DNA from: Candidatus Delongbacteria bacterium
Lineage (GTDB): Bacteria; CAIWAD01
NCBI GenBank assembly: GCA_020634015.1
Contig: JACKCN010000005.1
Span: 62,001 to 126,000 of the forward strand
DNA: 64,000 bases
Direction: 5' to 3'
Positions 34,770-42,798 of this stretch are shown here, piece by piece. The translations under genes were made by a program, and so were the position numbers. Below the pieces are notes generated by a model. That model searched no databases. It worked only from the letters and a program-made list of their open reading frames with translations, and was not told where the DNA came from. Position 1 is the stretch's first letter, and each line of letters starts with the position of its first letter.

Positions 34770-35408
34770 ATGAAAGTTGGAATTCTTGGTTCGGGCATCG
34801 TGGCCCAGACCCTGGCGGCGGGATTCGTGGCACACGGGCATGCGGTTCTGCTGGGAACCCGCTCGCCGGAGAAACTGGCCGATTGGCAGCAGGTGAATCC
34901 GGGTGTGCGACTGGGCACTGTGGCCGAGGCGGGAGCCTTCGGCAGTGTGCTGGTTCTGGCCGTGAAAGGCACGGTGGCCCAGCAGGTACTGGAGCAGGCC
35001 GGTGGACAATCCCTGGGGGCGAAGGTGGTGCTGGATGCCACCAACCCCATCGCCGACGCCGCCCCGGTGAATGGAGTGCTGCGCTACTTCACCAGTCTGG
35101 ATGAGTCACTCATGGAGCGCCTGCAGAAGGCCTTTCCCGCTCTGCGCCTGGTGAAAGCCTTCAACTCGGTGGGCAGTGCACTGATGGTGAACCCCGAACT
35201 GGCCGGCGGACGCCCCAGCATGTTCATCTGCGGCAACGACACGGGAGCGCGCAACACAGTCACGGAAATCCTGGACCAGTTCGGCTGGGACACGGTGGAC
35301 ATGGGCCTGGCCGAAGCCGCCCGGGCGATCGAACCTCTGGCCATGCTCTGGTGCATTCCCGGATTCCTGCGCAACGACTGGAAACACGCCTTCAAGGTGT
35401 TGGCCTGA
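34770..35408 (+). CDS. F420/NADP oxidoreductase-type (NPR-like) dehydrogenase
   Basis: 212 aa. N-terminal Rossmann motif VGILGSGIVAQTLAAGFVAHGHAVLLGTRSPEKL, then VLDATNPI and LVKAFNSVGSALMVNP, as in the NADP oxidoreductase coenzyme F420-dependent family. Most bacterial members are not proven to use F420. ATG 34770 is preferred (GGAAGG 9 bases upstream). With the Rrf2 and NmrA-like genes it forms a likely redox-response unit ending at a strong terminator. Confidence 0.88.
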   Translation: MKVGILGSGIVAQTLAAGFVAHGHAVLLGTRSPEKLADWQQVNPGVRLGTVAEAGAFGSVLVLAVKGTVAQQVLEQAGGQSLGAKVVLDATNPIADAAPVNGVLRYFTSLDESLMERLQKAFPALRLVKAFNSVGSALMVNPELAGGRPSMFICGNDTGARNTVTEILDQFGWDTVDMGLAEAARAIEPLAMLWCIPGFLRNDWKHAFKVLA

Positions 35409-35429
35409 AACATCCGGGGATGGAGAACG

Positions 35430-35458
35430 AAGGGCCGGGAAATTCCCGGCCCTTTTCG
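35430..35458. terminator. Bidirectional terminator between convergent units
   Basis: AAGGGCCGGG pairs with CCCGGCCCTT around a 5-base AT loop, followed by TTCG on the plus strand and preceded by AACGA. It serves the redox unit and possibly ssb on the other strand. Confidence 0.75.
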
Positions 35459-35460
35459 TT

Positions 35461-35916
35461 TCAGAACGGCAGGTCGTCGTCGTCGAAACCGCCGCCGCCG
35501 GAACTGCCGGAATCTCCACCGGAACCGCTGCTCGCCGGAGCCTCGCTGCGATGGGACCCATGGGAAGCTCCCCCGCCACCACCGCTGTCGCCACGGCCGG
35601 AGAGCATCTGGAAGTTGTTCACCACGATGTCGGTGGTGTAGACTTTCTGGCCTTCCTTGTTGTCGTAGCTGTCGTAGTGGATGCGGCCCTCGACATAGAG
35701 CAGGGAGCCCTTGTTCAGATAGTCGCGCGCGACTTCGGCCTGGCGGCCCCAGCAGGTGATCCGGTGCCACTCGGTCTGTTCACTGAGCTCGCCATTGGCA
35801 TTCTTGCGCTTCTCGGAGGTGGCCAGAGTGAACTTTGCCACGGCGGTGCCACCGGCCGTCATGCGGAATTCGGGATCCTTTCCCAGGCGCCCGATCAGGG
35901 TGACCTTGTTGACCAT
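35461..35916 (-). CDS. ssb: Single-stranded DNA-binding protein
   Basis: 151 aa. OB-fold residues 1-110 (VNKVTLIGRLGKDPEFRMTAGGTAVAKFTLAT, WHRITCWGRQAEVARDYLNKGSLLYVEGRI), a Gly/Ser-rich disordered linker, and the acidic C-terminal tip DDDDLPF that recruits repair and replication partners. A GGAGACAC ribosome-binding site precedes the ATG. Length and motifs are those of ordinary bacterial SSB. Confidence 0.97.
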   Translation of the reverse strand: MVNKVTLIGRLGKDPEFRMTAGGTAVAKFTLATSEKRKNANGELSEQTEWHRITCWGRQAEVARDYLNKGSLLYVEGRIHYDSYDNKEGQKVYTTDIVVNNFQMLSGRGDSGGGGGASHGSHRSEAPASSGSGGDSGSSGGGGFDDDDLPF

Positions 35917-36036
35917 GCTGTGTCTCCTTGTGACTTGATGATTGTTCCTGGTCGTGATCGCCGGGCCATGGTAGCGATCCGCGGGTGGGGTGACAGGCCT
36001 CGGGTGCGGTGTCCCCCAATTTGCAGGGGGGGTGTG

Positions 36037-36456
36037 TCAGGGATTCCGGACACTTTCCCCGTCGGGGCCCACTCCAAAGGCGAGCAGCCAATCCAGCCAA
36101 CCCCGAGCGGCGATCGTTGAAATGGTGATCAACCCAATGCTGTCGGCCAACAGATCCCAGAGGCTGGAGTCGCGCCCCGAGAAGCCCTGGTGCAATTCGT
36201 CGACCATGCCCCAGAGCATGCCTAGCGCCAGCACGAAGAAGAAGCGGTTCAGGCCGTCCGGAATCCGTGTGCTGCGTCGGACCAGCCACCAGAGGCTCAG
36301 GCCGACCACCGTGTACTCGCCGAAGTGCAGCAGTTTGTCGTAGTCGAAGAGTTGGGTGTCGGGCATGGAGTCGGCGGGAATCGAGGACCCGATCCAGACC
36401 AGACCGAACACGAGCACGGCGGGCAGGTTGTCACTCCAGCGCGGGCAGGGCTTCAA
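36037..36456 (-). CDS. VanZ-like membrane protein
   Basis: 139 aa with four predicted helices. The VanZ-like signature is present: an SSIPADSMP loop, DKLLHFGEYTVVGLSL, and LWGMVDELHQGFSGRDSSLWDLLADSIG. VanZ proteins give low-level glycopeptide resistance in enterococci; most relatives have unknown roles. The start overlaps the nnr stop by four bases, so it is translated with nnr. Confidence 0.92.
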   Translation of the reverse strand: MKPCPRWSDNLPAVLVFGLVWIGSSIPADSMPDTQLFDYDKLLHFGEYTVVGLSLWWLVRRSTRIPDGLNRFFFVLALGMLWGMVDELHQGFSGRDSSLWDLLADSIGLITISTIAARGWLDWLLAFGVGPDGESVRNP

Positions 36457-37997
36457 GACAGAGCCTCCAGTTCACGGAAGGCCCGGGACAGTTTCCCGAG
36501 CAGGTCGATCGCTCCCATCGAGCGTGCGCCCTGGCGTTTCGCGGCCAGGTCTCCGGCGCGGCCATGCAGCCAGACGGCCAGAGCGGGAGCCTCGTCCGGA
36601 TCACAGCCCTGGGCCAGCAGTCCGCCCAGCAGTCCGGCGAGTACATCTCCGGTACCGCCCGTGGCCATGCCGTGGTTCCCGGTGGAGTTCACCCGCACGC
36701 TGCGGTCGGCGCCCAGAATCACGGTGGGGCCACCCTTGAGGATCACGGTCAGGTCCAGCTCGCCAGCCAGGTCGGCCGCGGCTTCCACCAGGGCGTGATG
36801 CGCCAGAGGCTTCTCCTGCCCCAGCAATCGGGCCAGTTCGCCGGGGTGCGGAGTGATGACGCGTGGAGAGTCGTTCTCCGCCAGAACCTCGATGTTGCCG
36901 GCGGCCGCCACCAGGGCATCGGCGTCCAGCACCAAGGGTTTGGTGCAGGAGGCAATCAGGCGGATCACCAGTTCCTGTGTGCCGGGGTCGCGACCCAGGC
37001 CGGGCCCCAGCACGACAGCCTGTGCCCACTCCAGCGACTCGGCCAGAGCATCCAGGGCATCGGGGCCCAGAAAACCGCGGCCCGCATCGGGCAGGGGCAG
37101 GGTCATGATTTCTGGCAGCGCGCTTTCGCAGATCGCATTCAGACTGGCGGGCAGAGCCAGTCGTACCAGCCCGGCGCCCGAGCGCTGGGCAGCCTGGCTG
37201 GCCAGCATGGCCGCTCCCGTCAGGCCCGTGGATCCCGCGATCACCAGTACGTGTCCGGCCAGACCCTTGTGAAAGGCCGAGTGACGACGGGGCAGGGCGG
37301 GTGCCAGTGCGGCGGGTGTGAGCCACTGCCATTCCTCGCCGCCCTCGAAGAGGCCCGTGTCGTAGCCGATGTCCACCGTGGTCCAGGGGCCCGACAGTTC
37401 TCGCCCCGGCTGCAGCACCAGTCCGCGCTTGGGGGCGGCCATGGTCAGGGTTTCCCGCGCGATCACCGCGGGACCGAGTGCCAGACCTGTATCACCCTGC
37501 ACGCCCGAGGGAATGTCAATGGCCACCACGGGCACACCGCTGTCGTTGATCAGCCCGATCAGGGCTCCGGTGAGCGTCCTGGCGGCACCCTTGAGGCCGG
37601 TTCCCAGCACGCAATCGATCAGCAGATCGAACTCGCGCAGGTCCGGCAGCTCGGCGGGGTTGGTGACGGGCACAAGCTCCAGGCCCATCTTCTCGACGAT
37701 GGCCCGGTTGGCGGCCGTCTCAGGGCTGAGTCCAGCAGGCTTGCCGAGGGCGAAGATCGTGCAGTCGATGCCGCGATTGGCCAGCATGCGGGCGATCACG
37801 TAGCCGTCGCCCCCGTTGTTGCCCGTGCCGCAGAGAATGGCGGGCCAGCTGCAGTTCCATTCCTCGATGCGCCTGGCCAGCAGGTCGGCACAGCCCCGAC
37901 CGGCGTTTTCCATCAGGCAGAGCGCTGCCAGGCCCAGGTCTTCCACACTGGCCCGGTCCATTTCCTTCATCTGTTCGACACTGAGGATGCAGCTCAT
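36453..37997 (-). CDS. nnr: Bifunctional NAD(P)H-hydrate epimerase/dehydratase
   Basis: 514 aa. The N-terminal YjeF_N epimerase (about 1-215) has MENAGRGCADLL, CGTGNNGGDGYVIAR and DCVLGTGLKGAARTL...VVAIDIPSGVQGDTG. The C-terminal ADP-dependent dehydratase (about 225-505) has HKGLAGHVLVIAGSTGLTGAAMLAS, VLDADAL, ITPHPGELARLLG and the HGMATGGTGDVLAGLLGGLL signature. Together they repair damaged NAD(P)H hydrates. It is followed by vanZ (4-base overlap) and preceded by the AcpS-like gene, the usual position of acpS next to nnr. Confidence 0.97.
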   Translation of the reverse strand: MSCILSVEQMKEMDRASVEDLGLAALCLMENAGRGCADLLARRIEEWNCSWPAILCGTGNNGGDGYVIARMLANRGIDCTIFALGKPAGLSPETAANRAIVEKMGLELVPVTNPAELPDLREFDLLIDCVLGTGLKGAARTLTGALIGLINDSGVPVVAIDIPSGVQGDTGLALGPAVIARETLTMAAPKRGLVLQPGRELSGPWTTVDIGYDTGLFEGGEEWQWLTPAALAPALPRRHSAFHKGLAGHVLVIAGSTGLTGAAMLASQAAQRSGAGLVRLALPASLNAICESALPEIMTLPLPDAGRGFLGPDALDALAESLEWAQAVVLGPGLGRDPGTQELVIRLIASCTKPLVLDADALVAAAGNIEVLAENDSPRVITPHPGELARLLGQEKPLAHHALVEAAADLAGELDLTVILKGGPTVILGADRSVRVNSTGNHGMATGGTGDVLAGLLGGLLAQGCDPDEAPALAVWLHGRAGDLAAKRQGARSMGAIDLLGKLSRAFRELEALS

Positions 37998-38109
37998 GGT
38001 GAGGAATCCGATCTGACCGGAGTGCGCCGGCCGCGCGCCTTCGTTGCGAAGCAGGGCTCAAGATATGGAAGCAGGCAGGGAATTCTCTGCCCGGCCCGTG
38101 ATTGAGGGC

Positions 38110-38454
38110 TCAGTCCCGGCCTTCCAGCACCACCAGGCACAGCACCCGCTGGCCGCTGTGGCTCAGGCTGATGTGCAGGGCAAGCCCGGGTGGAAGTGCC
38201 TGTGGCAGCCGGACCTCGGGGGGAGCGTTGAAGGGCAGGATGGAGATCTGGCAGGCGGCCAGCTCGATTCCCTGACCAGCCAGAGCCTCCACCAGCAGCG
38301 GTTTCGCCAGGCCGCGGACAGCCAGACTGGGGCCCGGGCGGGCCTTGCCATCCGAGGCGAGGATTTCGTCCGGGTGGAGGAGTTCAGGGTGACGGGCGAG
38401 AGTTTCGAGTGCCTCGGCGAGGGGGGCGGAGGCCTGCTGCTGCCAGAGGATCAC
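38110..38454 (-). CDS. AcpS-like protein lacking catalytic residues
   Basis: 114 aa. Order and spacing recall holo-ACP synthase: ALETLARHPELLHPDE, SLAVRGLAKPLLVEAL (where AcpS has the RFAAKEA motif), and a C-terminal LHISLSHSGQRVLCLVVLE. The N-terminal GIDIVE segment with the magnesium-binding Asp is missing, and the catalytic Glu of KEA is replaced (AKPLL). The genomic position beside nnr is the common place of acpS. It may be a decayed or repurposed AcpS; the cell must have another phosphopantetheinyl transferase. Overlaps the HAD gene by four bases. Confidence 0.6.
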   Translation of the reverse strand: MILWQQQASAPLAEALETLARHPELLHPDEILASDGKARPGPSLAVRGLAKPLLVEALAGQGIELAACQISILPFNAPPEVRLPQALPPGLALHISLSHSGQRVLCLVVLEGRD

Positions 38455-39218
38455 GCGCCGCTGTCCCGTTCGCCCTGGGGAGGCAGGGCATGCCCGCCGT
38501 TGAGGGTGTCCAGCACGCCGGGCAGATCGGCAATGTCGCGCAGCTCGTAGTCGGCACGATGGTTGGCGGTATCCATGGTGGAACCGTAAAGCGCCAGCGC
38601 GGTGTGCAGGCCGAGGGCGCGTGCGCCCTCGATGTCCCGCTCGGGCCAGTCGCCCACCATCATCACCTGATGCGCGGGCAGGCCCAGGGCGGCCAGCACC
38701 GCGTGGAAGGGCGCTGAGTGAGGCTTGTGATGCCCGGTGTCGTTGTGGGTGATCACCGGATCGAAATAGTGCTGCAGGTTCAGGTTGGCCAGCCTCAACC
38801 AGGCTTTCTGGCGTGGCGCATCGGTCAGCACGGCCAACCGCAGGCCGCGCTTGAGCAGTTGCATCAGGGTCAGTTTCACGTGGGGGTACAGCACCATGTG
38901 CGCGGTGCGCGCTCGCCGGTAGGCCACGATGCCGCAGGCCAGGATCTTGGGGTCAAGCTCGCCCGTGCTCTCGACCAGATAACGGTCGAGGATCTCCTTG
39001 TACTCCATGCCCTCGCGATCGTAGATGCGGTAGATCGCCTCGACGATCTCGTCCACGTTGCGCTCGAGGCCGGCATCGACCATGCCCTGGGCGGCGGCCG
39101 TGATCGACTGGCGCTTCAGGTACATGAAATCGACCAGAGTATTGTCCAGGTCGAAGATCACGGCACGCACCGTGTTGGGAACGACAGGCGGGCAGAGTGG
39201 GCGTGTTACAGAAGACAT
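38451..39218 (-). CDS. HAD-superfamily hydrolase
   Basis: 255 aa. Motif I is VIFDLDNTLVDF (two catalytic Asp), motif II LAVLTDA, motif III a Lys in GHHKPHSAPF, and motif IV MMVGDWPERDIEGARALGL. A helical cap (about residues 35-100) places it with phosphoglycolate-phosphatase-like or TIGR02253-type enzymes. Substrate unknown. The ATG at 39218 has GGAAGGA about 13 bases upstream and overlaps the end of the EIIB gene by 13 bases. Confidence 0.92.
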   Translation of the reverse strand: MSSVTRPLCPPVVPNTVRAVIFDLDNTLVDFMYLKRQSITAAAQGMVDAGLERNVDEIVEAIYRIYDREGMEYKEILDRYLVESTGELDPKILACGIVAYRRARTAHMVLYPHVKLTLMQLLKRGLRLAVLTDAPRQKAWLRLANLNLQHYFDPVITHNDTGHHKPHSAPFHAVLAALGLPAHQVMMVGDWPERDIEGARALGLHTALALYGSTMDTANHRADYELRDIADLPGVLDTLNGGHALPPQGERDSGA

Positions 39219-39676
39219 GAGAGATCGGTTCCTTCCGACGCGGGCACCTGCCGACATTCCAGCGCGATACCGGCGGCCAGCAGCTCGCGCAACGCGACCT
39301 CTTCTTCCGGTGTGACATGCACGTAGTCCAGCAGCCGCCTGCTGCCGTGGCGATAGTTGAGCCCACCGATGCAGATCCGCTGCACGGGGGCTCCGGCCTG
39401 CACCAGCTCGAGGGCCACCAGAGGTGAGCGCATCACGATCATGGTGTTCTCGGGCGGGGGGGACTGCATGCGTTCGGCACATTCGGCCACGCTCAGGAAT
39501 TCCAGATTCTGTTCGGGTTCAATGCCCAGCGAGTACAGTTCCTGCTCGAACTCGCTGGCCGCGATCGTGTCGTCCAGAAGCACCATGCGGCGCACGTGGG
39601 ACGACATGCAGCAGCCAAGGACCACTTGTCCGTGGATCAGGCGTTCATCGATGCGGAGCTGCCAGGTGCCGCTCAT
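39206..39676 (-). CDS. PTS EIIB component, mannose/sorbose family
   Basis: 156 aa. The phosphoryl-accepting His15 lies in LRIDERLIHGQVVLG; VLLDDTIAAS and CIGGLNYRHGSRRLLDYVHVTPEE are typical of the sorbose IIB family. It accepts phosphate from EIIA-Man-type proteins. No EIIC/EIID permease gene is in this operon, so a regulatory role is likely. ATG 39676 overlaps the EIIA stop by four bases. Confidence 0.93.
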   Translation of the reverse strand: MSGTWQLRIDERLIHGQVVLGCCMSSHVRRMVLLDDTIAASEFEQELYSLGIEPEQNLEFLSVAECAERMQSPPPENTMIVMRSPLVALELVQAGAPVQRICIGGLNYRHGSRRLLDYVHVTPEEEVALRELLAAGIALECRQVPASEGTDLSCLL

Positions 39677-40062
39677 GCTGACGTTTCCTTGCACTGAAGA
39701 CTGCGTCGGGCCGACTCCAGACAGGCCTGGCTCAGTTCGTCACCGCTGAGTTCATGGCGCTTGTTCACCAGGCCCACCAACATCATCAGGTTCACGCCGC
39801 AGAGCAGCGGAGCGCGTCCGGGGCGTGTGCGCAGGGCAATGCTGGAGGAGATGTGGCAGCTGCTGCCCGGGAAATCGACCAGCAACAGTACCGGGTCCTC
39901 ATCACGATCAAGCCACTCTCCGATACGCAGCACCAGCTCGTCCCTGGACAGGTCGCGATTGCTCAGGCAGTCCACGTCCGTGATCGGCCCCACGATCTGG
40001 GTGGCCGCGCTCAACAGCCCCTGTGCCAGGTCGCCGTGGGTGATGAGCAGGGCACGCGTCAT
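39673..40062 (-). CDS. PTS EIIA component, mannose family
   Basis: 129 aa EIIA-Man fold. His9 in LLITHGDLAQGLL is the phosphorylation site; LLLVDFPGSSCHISSSIALRTRPGRAPLLCGVNLMMLVGLV is the dimer/core region. It overlaps hprK and the EIIB gene by four bases each, indicating tight coupling of a signalling phosphorelay. Confidence 0.93.
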   Translation of the reverse strand: MTRALLITHGDLAQGLLSAATQIVGPITDVDCLSNRDLSRDELVLRIGEWLDRDEDPVLLLVDFPGSSCHISSSIALRTRPGRAPLLCGVNLMMLVGLVNKRHELSGDELSQACLESARRSLQCKETSA

Positions 40063-41027
40063 TCGTTGTCCCGCCGCAGATAATGTTTCAGACGCTGTTT
40101 GTCCTGCATGGACTTCAGCAAGCGCCGGTTGAGCTCCTCGGCGGCGTCGTAGCCGTAGACCTGCAGGTGCAGGTTGAGGGCCAGGGTCTCGCAGATCACC
40201 GTGATGTTCTTGCCGGGAAAGATCGGCAGCTGCACGTGTGGCACATCGATGCCCAGCACGTCCTTGGAGGTCTTGTCCAGGCCCGTGCGCTCGAAACCGT
40301 CGCGATCCTGCCAGACTCTCAGCTCCACGATCATTTCCACGCGCTTCTGCATGCGGATGGAGTGTACACCGAAGATTTCCTTGACATCGATGATCCCCAG
40401 ACCCCGGATTTCCATCAGGTGATGCAGGGTTTCGTTGCAGCGCCCGATGAGCACACTGTCGGCCTTGCGCGTGATCGTGACCACGTCGTCGGCCACCAGT
40501 CTGTGTCCGCGTTCGACCAGATCCAGCGCGACTTCGCTCTTGCCGATGCCGCTCTTGCCGGTGAGCAGCAACCCGGTTCCGTACACGTCCACCAGCGTGC
40601 CGTGCATCTGGACCGTGGGGGCGAAGTGTTCGTCAAGGAAGTCGCTGAGCAGGTGGGTGAATTCGGTGGTGCCCAGGCTGGAGGAGAAGACCGGAATGCC
40701 TTTCTCCCGGCCCAGTTCCACCAGGCCTTCCGGCACGGGATTGCTGTTGGTGACCACGATGCAGGGAATGTCGTACACCATCACTTTCTGGATCGAGTCG
40801 CGCGTGCGCGCGTCGCCGATGGACTCCAGGAAGCTGATTTCCGTGTTGCCCAGGATCTGCACCCGGTCGTAGGTGAACAGGTCCAGGTACCCTGCCAGAG
40901 CCAGCCCGGGACGGTGCAGGTTCTTCTGCAGGATCTCCCGCTCGAAGCCCGCTTCACCGGTGAGGGTCTGCAGGAAGAGTTCGTCCTTCTCCCGCTCGAA
41001 AAAATCCCCGACGGACAGTGAATTCAT
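40059..41027 (-). CDS. hprK: HPr kinase/phosphorylase
   Basis: 322 aa. Walker A GKSGIGKS (157-164) with the upstream His142 (QMHGTLVDVYG), the HprK signature EIRGLGIIDVKEIFG (206-220), and the C-terminal KNITVICETLALN region. It phosphorylates HPr on Ser46 and reverses this according to metabolite levels. In Gram-negative bacteria with EIIA/EIIB but no sugar permease it forms part of a regulatory PTS. GAGGA lies 7-8 bases before the start. First gene of an operon running through EIIA, EIIB, HAD and the AcpS-like gene. Confidence 0.97.
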   Translation of the reverse strand: MNSLSVGDFFEREKDELFLQTLTGEAGFEREILQKNLHRPGLALAGYLDLFTYDRVQILGNTEISFLESIGDARTRDSIQKVMVYDIPCIVVTNSNPVPEGLVELGREKGIPVFSSSLGTTEFTHLLSDFLDEHFAPTVQMHGTLVDVYGTGLLLTGKSGIGKSEVALDLVERGHRLVADDVVTITRKADSVLIGRCNETLHHLMEIRGLGIIDVKEIFGVHSIRMQKRVEMIVELRVWQDRDGFERTGLDKTSKDVLGIDVPHVQLPIFPGKNITVICETLALNLHLQVYGYDAAEELNRRLLKSMQDKQRLKHYLRRDNE

Positions 41028-41192
41028 CTGGTTTTCCTCTGGGCACGGGTCCGTTGGCTCACGACCCGGCTGCGCCTTCGTCAGATGGAATCGCCCTTCT
41101 TTGCAGGCGACTTGGCCTGCAGTGTTCCAGCAAGGCGGGCAAGATTACCAAAGTCCGGGCAGAACTCGCCAGCGTGCAGGACCCGGGAGAAA

Positions 41193-41222
41193 GGCGTCCC
41201 GCCCTTCGGGAGGCGGGACGCC
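41193..41222 (-). terminator. Terminator downstream of hpf
   Basis: GGCGTCCCGCC and GGCGGGACGCC form a perfect 11-bp stem with an 8-base loop; on the minus strand it is followed by TTTCTCC. It separates the xerC-hpf unit from hprK. Confidence 0.8.
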
Positions 41223-41275
41223 GTATCGGTATCGAATGATCGGGGCCAAGCGCTGGACGGGCCCCGCAGCGGCGT

Positions 41276-41569
41276 CTAGTGGCGAACCAGTTGCTTTTCC
41301 TTCAGCTTCTGGGCCTGCTTCTGAAGTTTGGCCACCGACTTGTCCACGCTCTTGTAGAAGTTGTCGCTGGTATCGCTGGCCACCAGGGTATCGCCCTTGA
41401 CGTGCACACTGACTTCCACGGTCTTGTTCTGGCGCACGTCGTAGGACAGCACGATGTCACAGTCCACGATGTTGTCGATATACCTGCCGAGATTTCCCAC
41501 TTCACCGGAGGCATAGTCCTTGAGCTTTTCCGATGCCTTGAAGTGACGTGAGGTGACGGTCGTTTTCAT
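41276..41569 (-). CDS. hpf: Ribosome hibernation promoting factor (short form)
   Basis: 97 aa. The ribosome-binding HPF/YfiA domain is complete: TVTSRHFKASEKLKDYASGEVGNLGRY, then VEVSVHVKGDTLVASDTSDNFYKSVDKSVAKLQKQAQKLKEK. There is no C-terminal dimerisation domain, so it is the short type. It binds the decoding centre and silences ribosomes in slow growth. GGAGG lies 5 bases before the ATG. It follows xerC, a common arrangement. Confidence 0.95.
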   Translation of the reverse strand: MKTTVTSRHFKASEKLKDYASGEVGNLGRYIDNIVDCDIVLSYDVRQNKTVEVSVHVKGDTLVASDTSDNFYKSVDKSVAKLQKQAQKLKEKQLVRH

Positions 41570-41627
41570 TTTTCCTCCATGTCTGAAAATGAAGCACCGG
41601 CGGGAAGATCGGCTTCGCGCCCCGCAC

Positions 41628-42524
41628 TCAGGAACGGGGGTGGGCCTGGCGATGAATCTCCTTGAGCCGGTCAGCAGCCAAATGGGTATAGATCTGTGTC
41701 GTCGAAAGTGATGCATGGCCCAGCAGTTCCTGCACGGTCAGCAGGTCGGCGCCCCGGTTGAGCATGTGGGTGGCGAAACTGTGCCGCAGCAGGTGAGGCG
41801 ACAGTGATCCGCTGATGGACACGTCGCGAAGCCGCGCGAAGACGATCTTCTGTACGCCACGTACACCCAGGGGGCCTCCGCGTGCATTGAGCAACAGGGC
41901 GTTGGTCTGTGCGGTTCCCGCCTTCTCCAGCAGTTTCTTCCGGCGTTGTTCCAGCCACCGGGGCAGCAACTGGCGAACGGGAGTGCCCAGAGGCAGCACG
42001 CGGGTCTTAGACCCTTTGCCGCGTACGCGCACGCTGTCTCCACGCACCTGCCCCACTTCCAGTGAGACAAGTTCCGAGAGGCGCATGCCCGTGGAGTAGA
42101 ACAGTTCCAGCAGGAAGCGATCGCGGCAGGAGCGGAAGTCCACCGGATCGAGGTTCTCGATGGCCTGACGCACTTCTTCTTCGCTGAGGCAGCCCGGCAG
42201 GGGGCGGGCCTGGCGCAGTGAGGGCATGGCCTTGAGGGGATTGTGTGACAGGGTGCCGCGTTTCAGCAGCCAGCGGCACCAGCTGCGCAGCGCCGCCTGC
42301 TGGCGGGCCACCGAACGTCGGCTGATGCCTTGCTGCTGGCGACGGGCCAGGAAACGCCGGATGCCGTCGCGCTCGAAAGCGGGCGCATCGCCCAGCGAGT
42401 CCAGATACTGGCGGCAGTCGCGCTGATAGGCTTCGATGGTGTTCGGAGAATAATTGCGTTCGACATGCAGGTAGCGCAGGAAGTCATCGAGCAGGGTACT
42501 GTGCGGGTTCGGGGCGTCGTTCAA
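41628..42524 (-). CDS. xerC: Tyrosine recombinase XerC/XerD type
   Basis: 298 aa. SAM-like N-terminal domain (LLDDFLRYLHVERNYSPNTIEAYQRDC) and a catalytic domain with Arg148 (STGMRLSEL), Lys170 or Lys173 (RGKGSKTR), His244-x-x-Arg247 (SPHLLRHSFATHML), His270 (LLGHASLSTTQIY) and the nucleophile Tyr279. It resolves chromosome dimers at dif sites. Size and context (with hpf and topA) point to the housekeeping recombinase, not a phage integrase; XerC versus XerD cannot be told. Confidence 0.92.
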   Translation of the reverse strand: MNDAPNPHSTLLDDFLRYLHVERNYSPNTIEAYQRDCRQYLDSLGDAPAFERDGIRRFLARRQQQGISRRSVARQQAALRSWCRWLLKRGTLSHNPLKAMPSLRQARPLPGCLSEEEVRQAIENLDPVDFRSCRDRFLLELFYSTGMRLSELVSLEVGQVRGDSVRVRGKGSKTRVLPLGTPVRQLLPRWLEQRRKKLLEKAGTAQTNALLLNARGGPLGVRGVQKIVFARLRDVSISGSLSPHLLRHSFATHMLNRGADLLTVQELLGHASLSTTQIYTHLAADRLKEIHRQAHPRS

Positions 42525-42704
42525 GCGGGCCTCAAACTGACTGATCCGTTGGAAGACGGCGGTGATCTCTTGCCTGCTTGGGAATCGGCAGAATCGCCGG
42601 TCAACTTCAGTTCCGGGATCGTTCCCGGCACGGCAGGCAACTTAGCGTCTTTCCTGAGAGAGTGAAAGGTGAAGCGTTGTTCCCGCAAGCTTGCACCCCG
42701 TGGC

Positions 42705-42737
42705 AAAAAGAATCCCGGGCCAGAAACCGGTCCGGGA
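42705..42737 (-). terminator. Terminator downstream of topA
   Basis: TCCCGGGCC pairs with GGTCCGGGA (one G-T wobble) around a 7-base loop at 42713-42737; read on the minus strand it is followed by TTCTTTTTG. It lies 60 bases after the topA stop. Confidence 0.8.
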
Positions 42738-42798
42738 AACTCGTATTCAAAAAGTATCTGAAGTGGCCATGGCACTGTGAAACTCGGCTCATGCCGGC

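Noticed and set aside
36037..36456. VanZ-like gene as antibiotic resistance
   Set aside because: Only the general VanZ-like membrane fold is present, coupled to nnr, with no van cluster genes around it.
41628..42524. The tyrosine recombinase as a phage or island integrase
   Set aside because: Size, motifs and position beside hpf and topA fit housekeeping XerC/XerD; there are no att-like repeats or phage genes.
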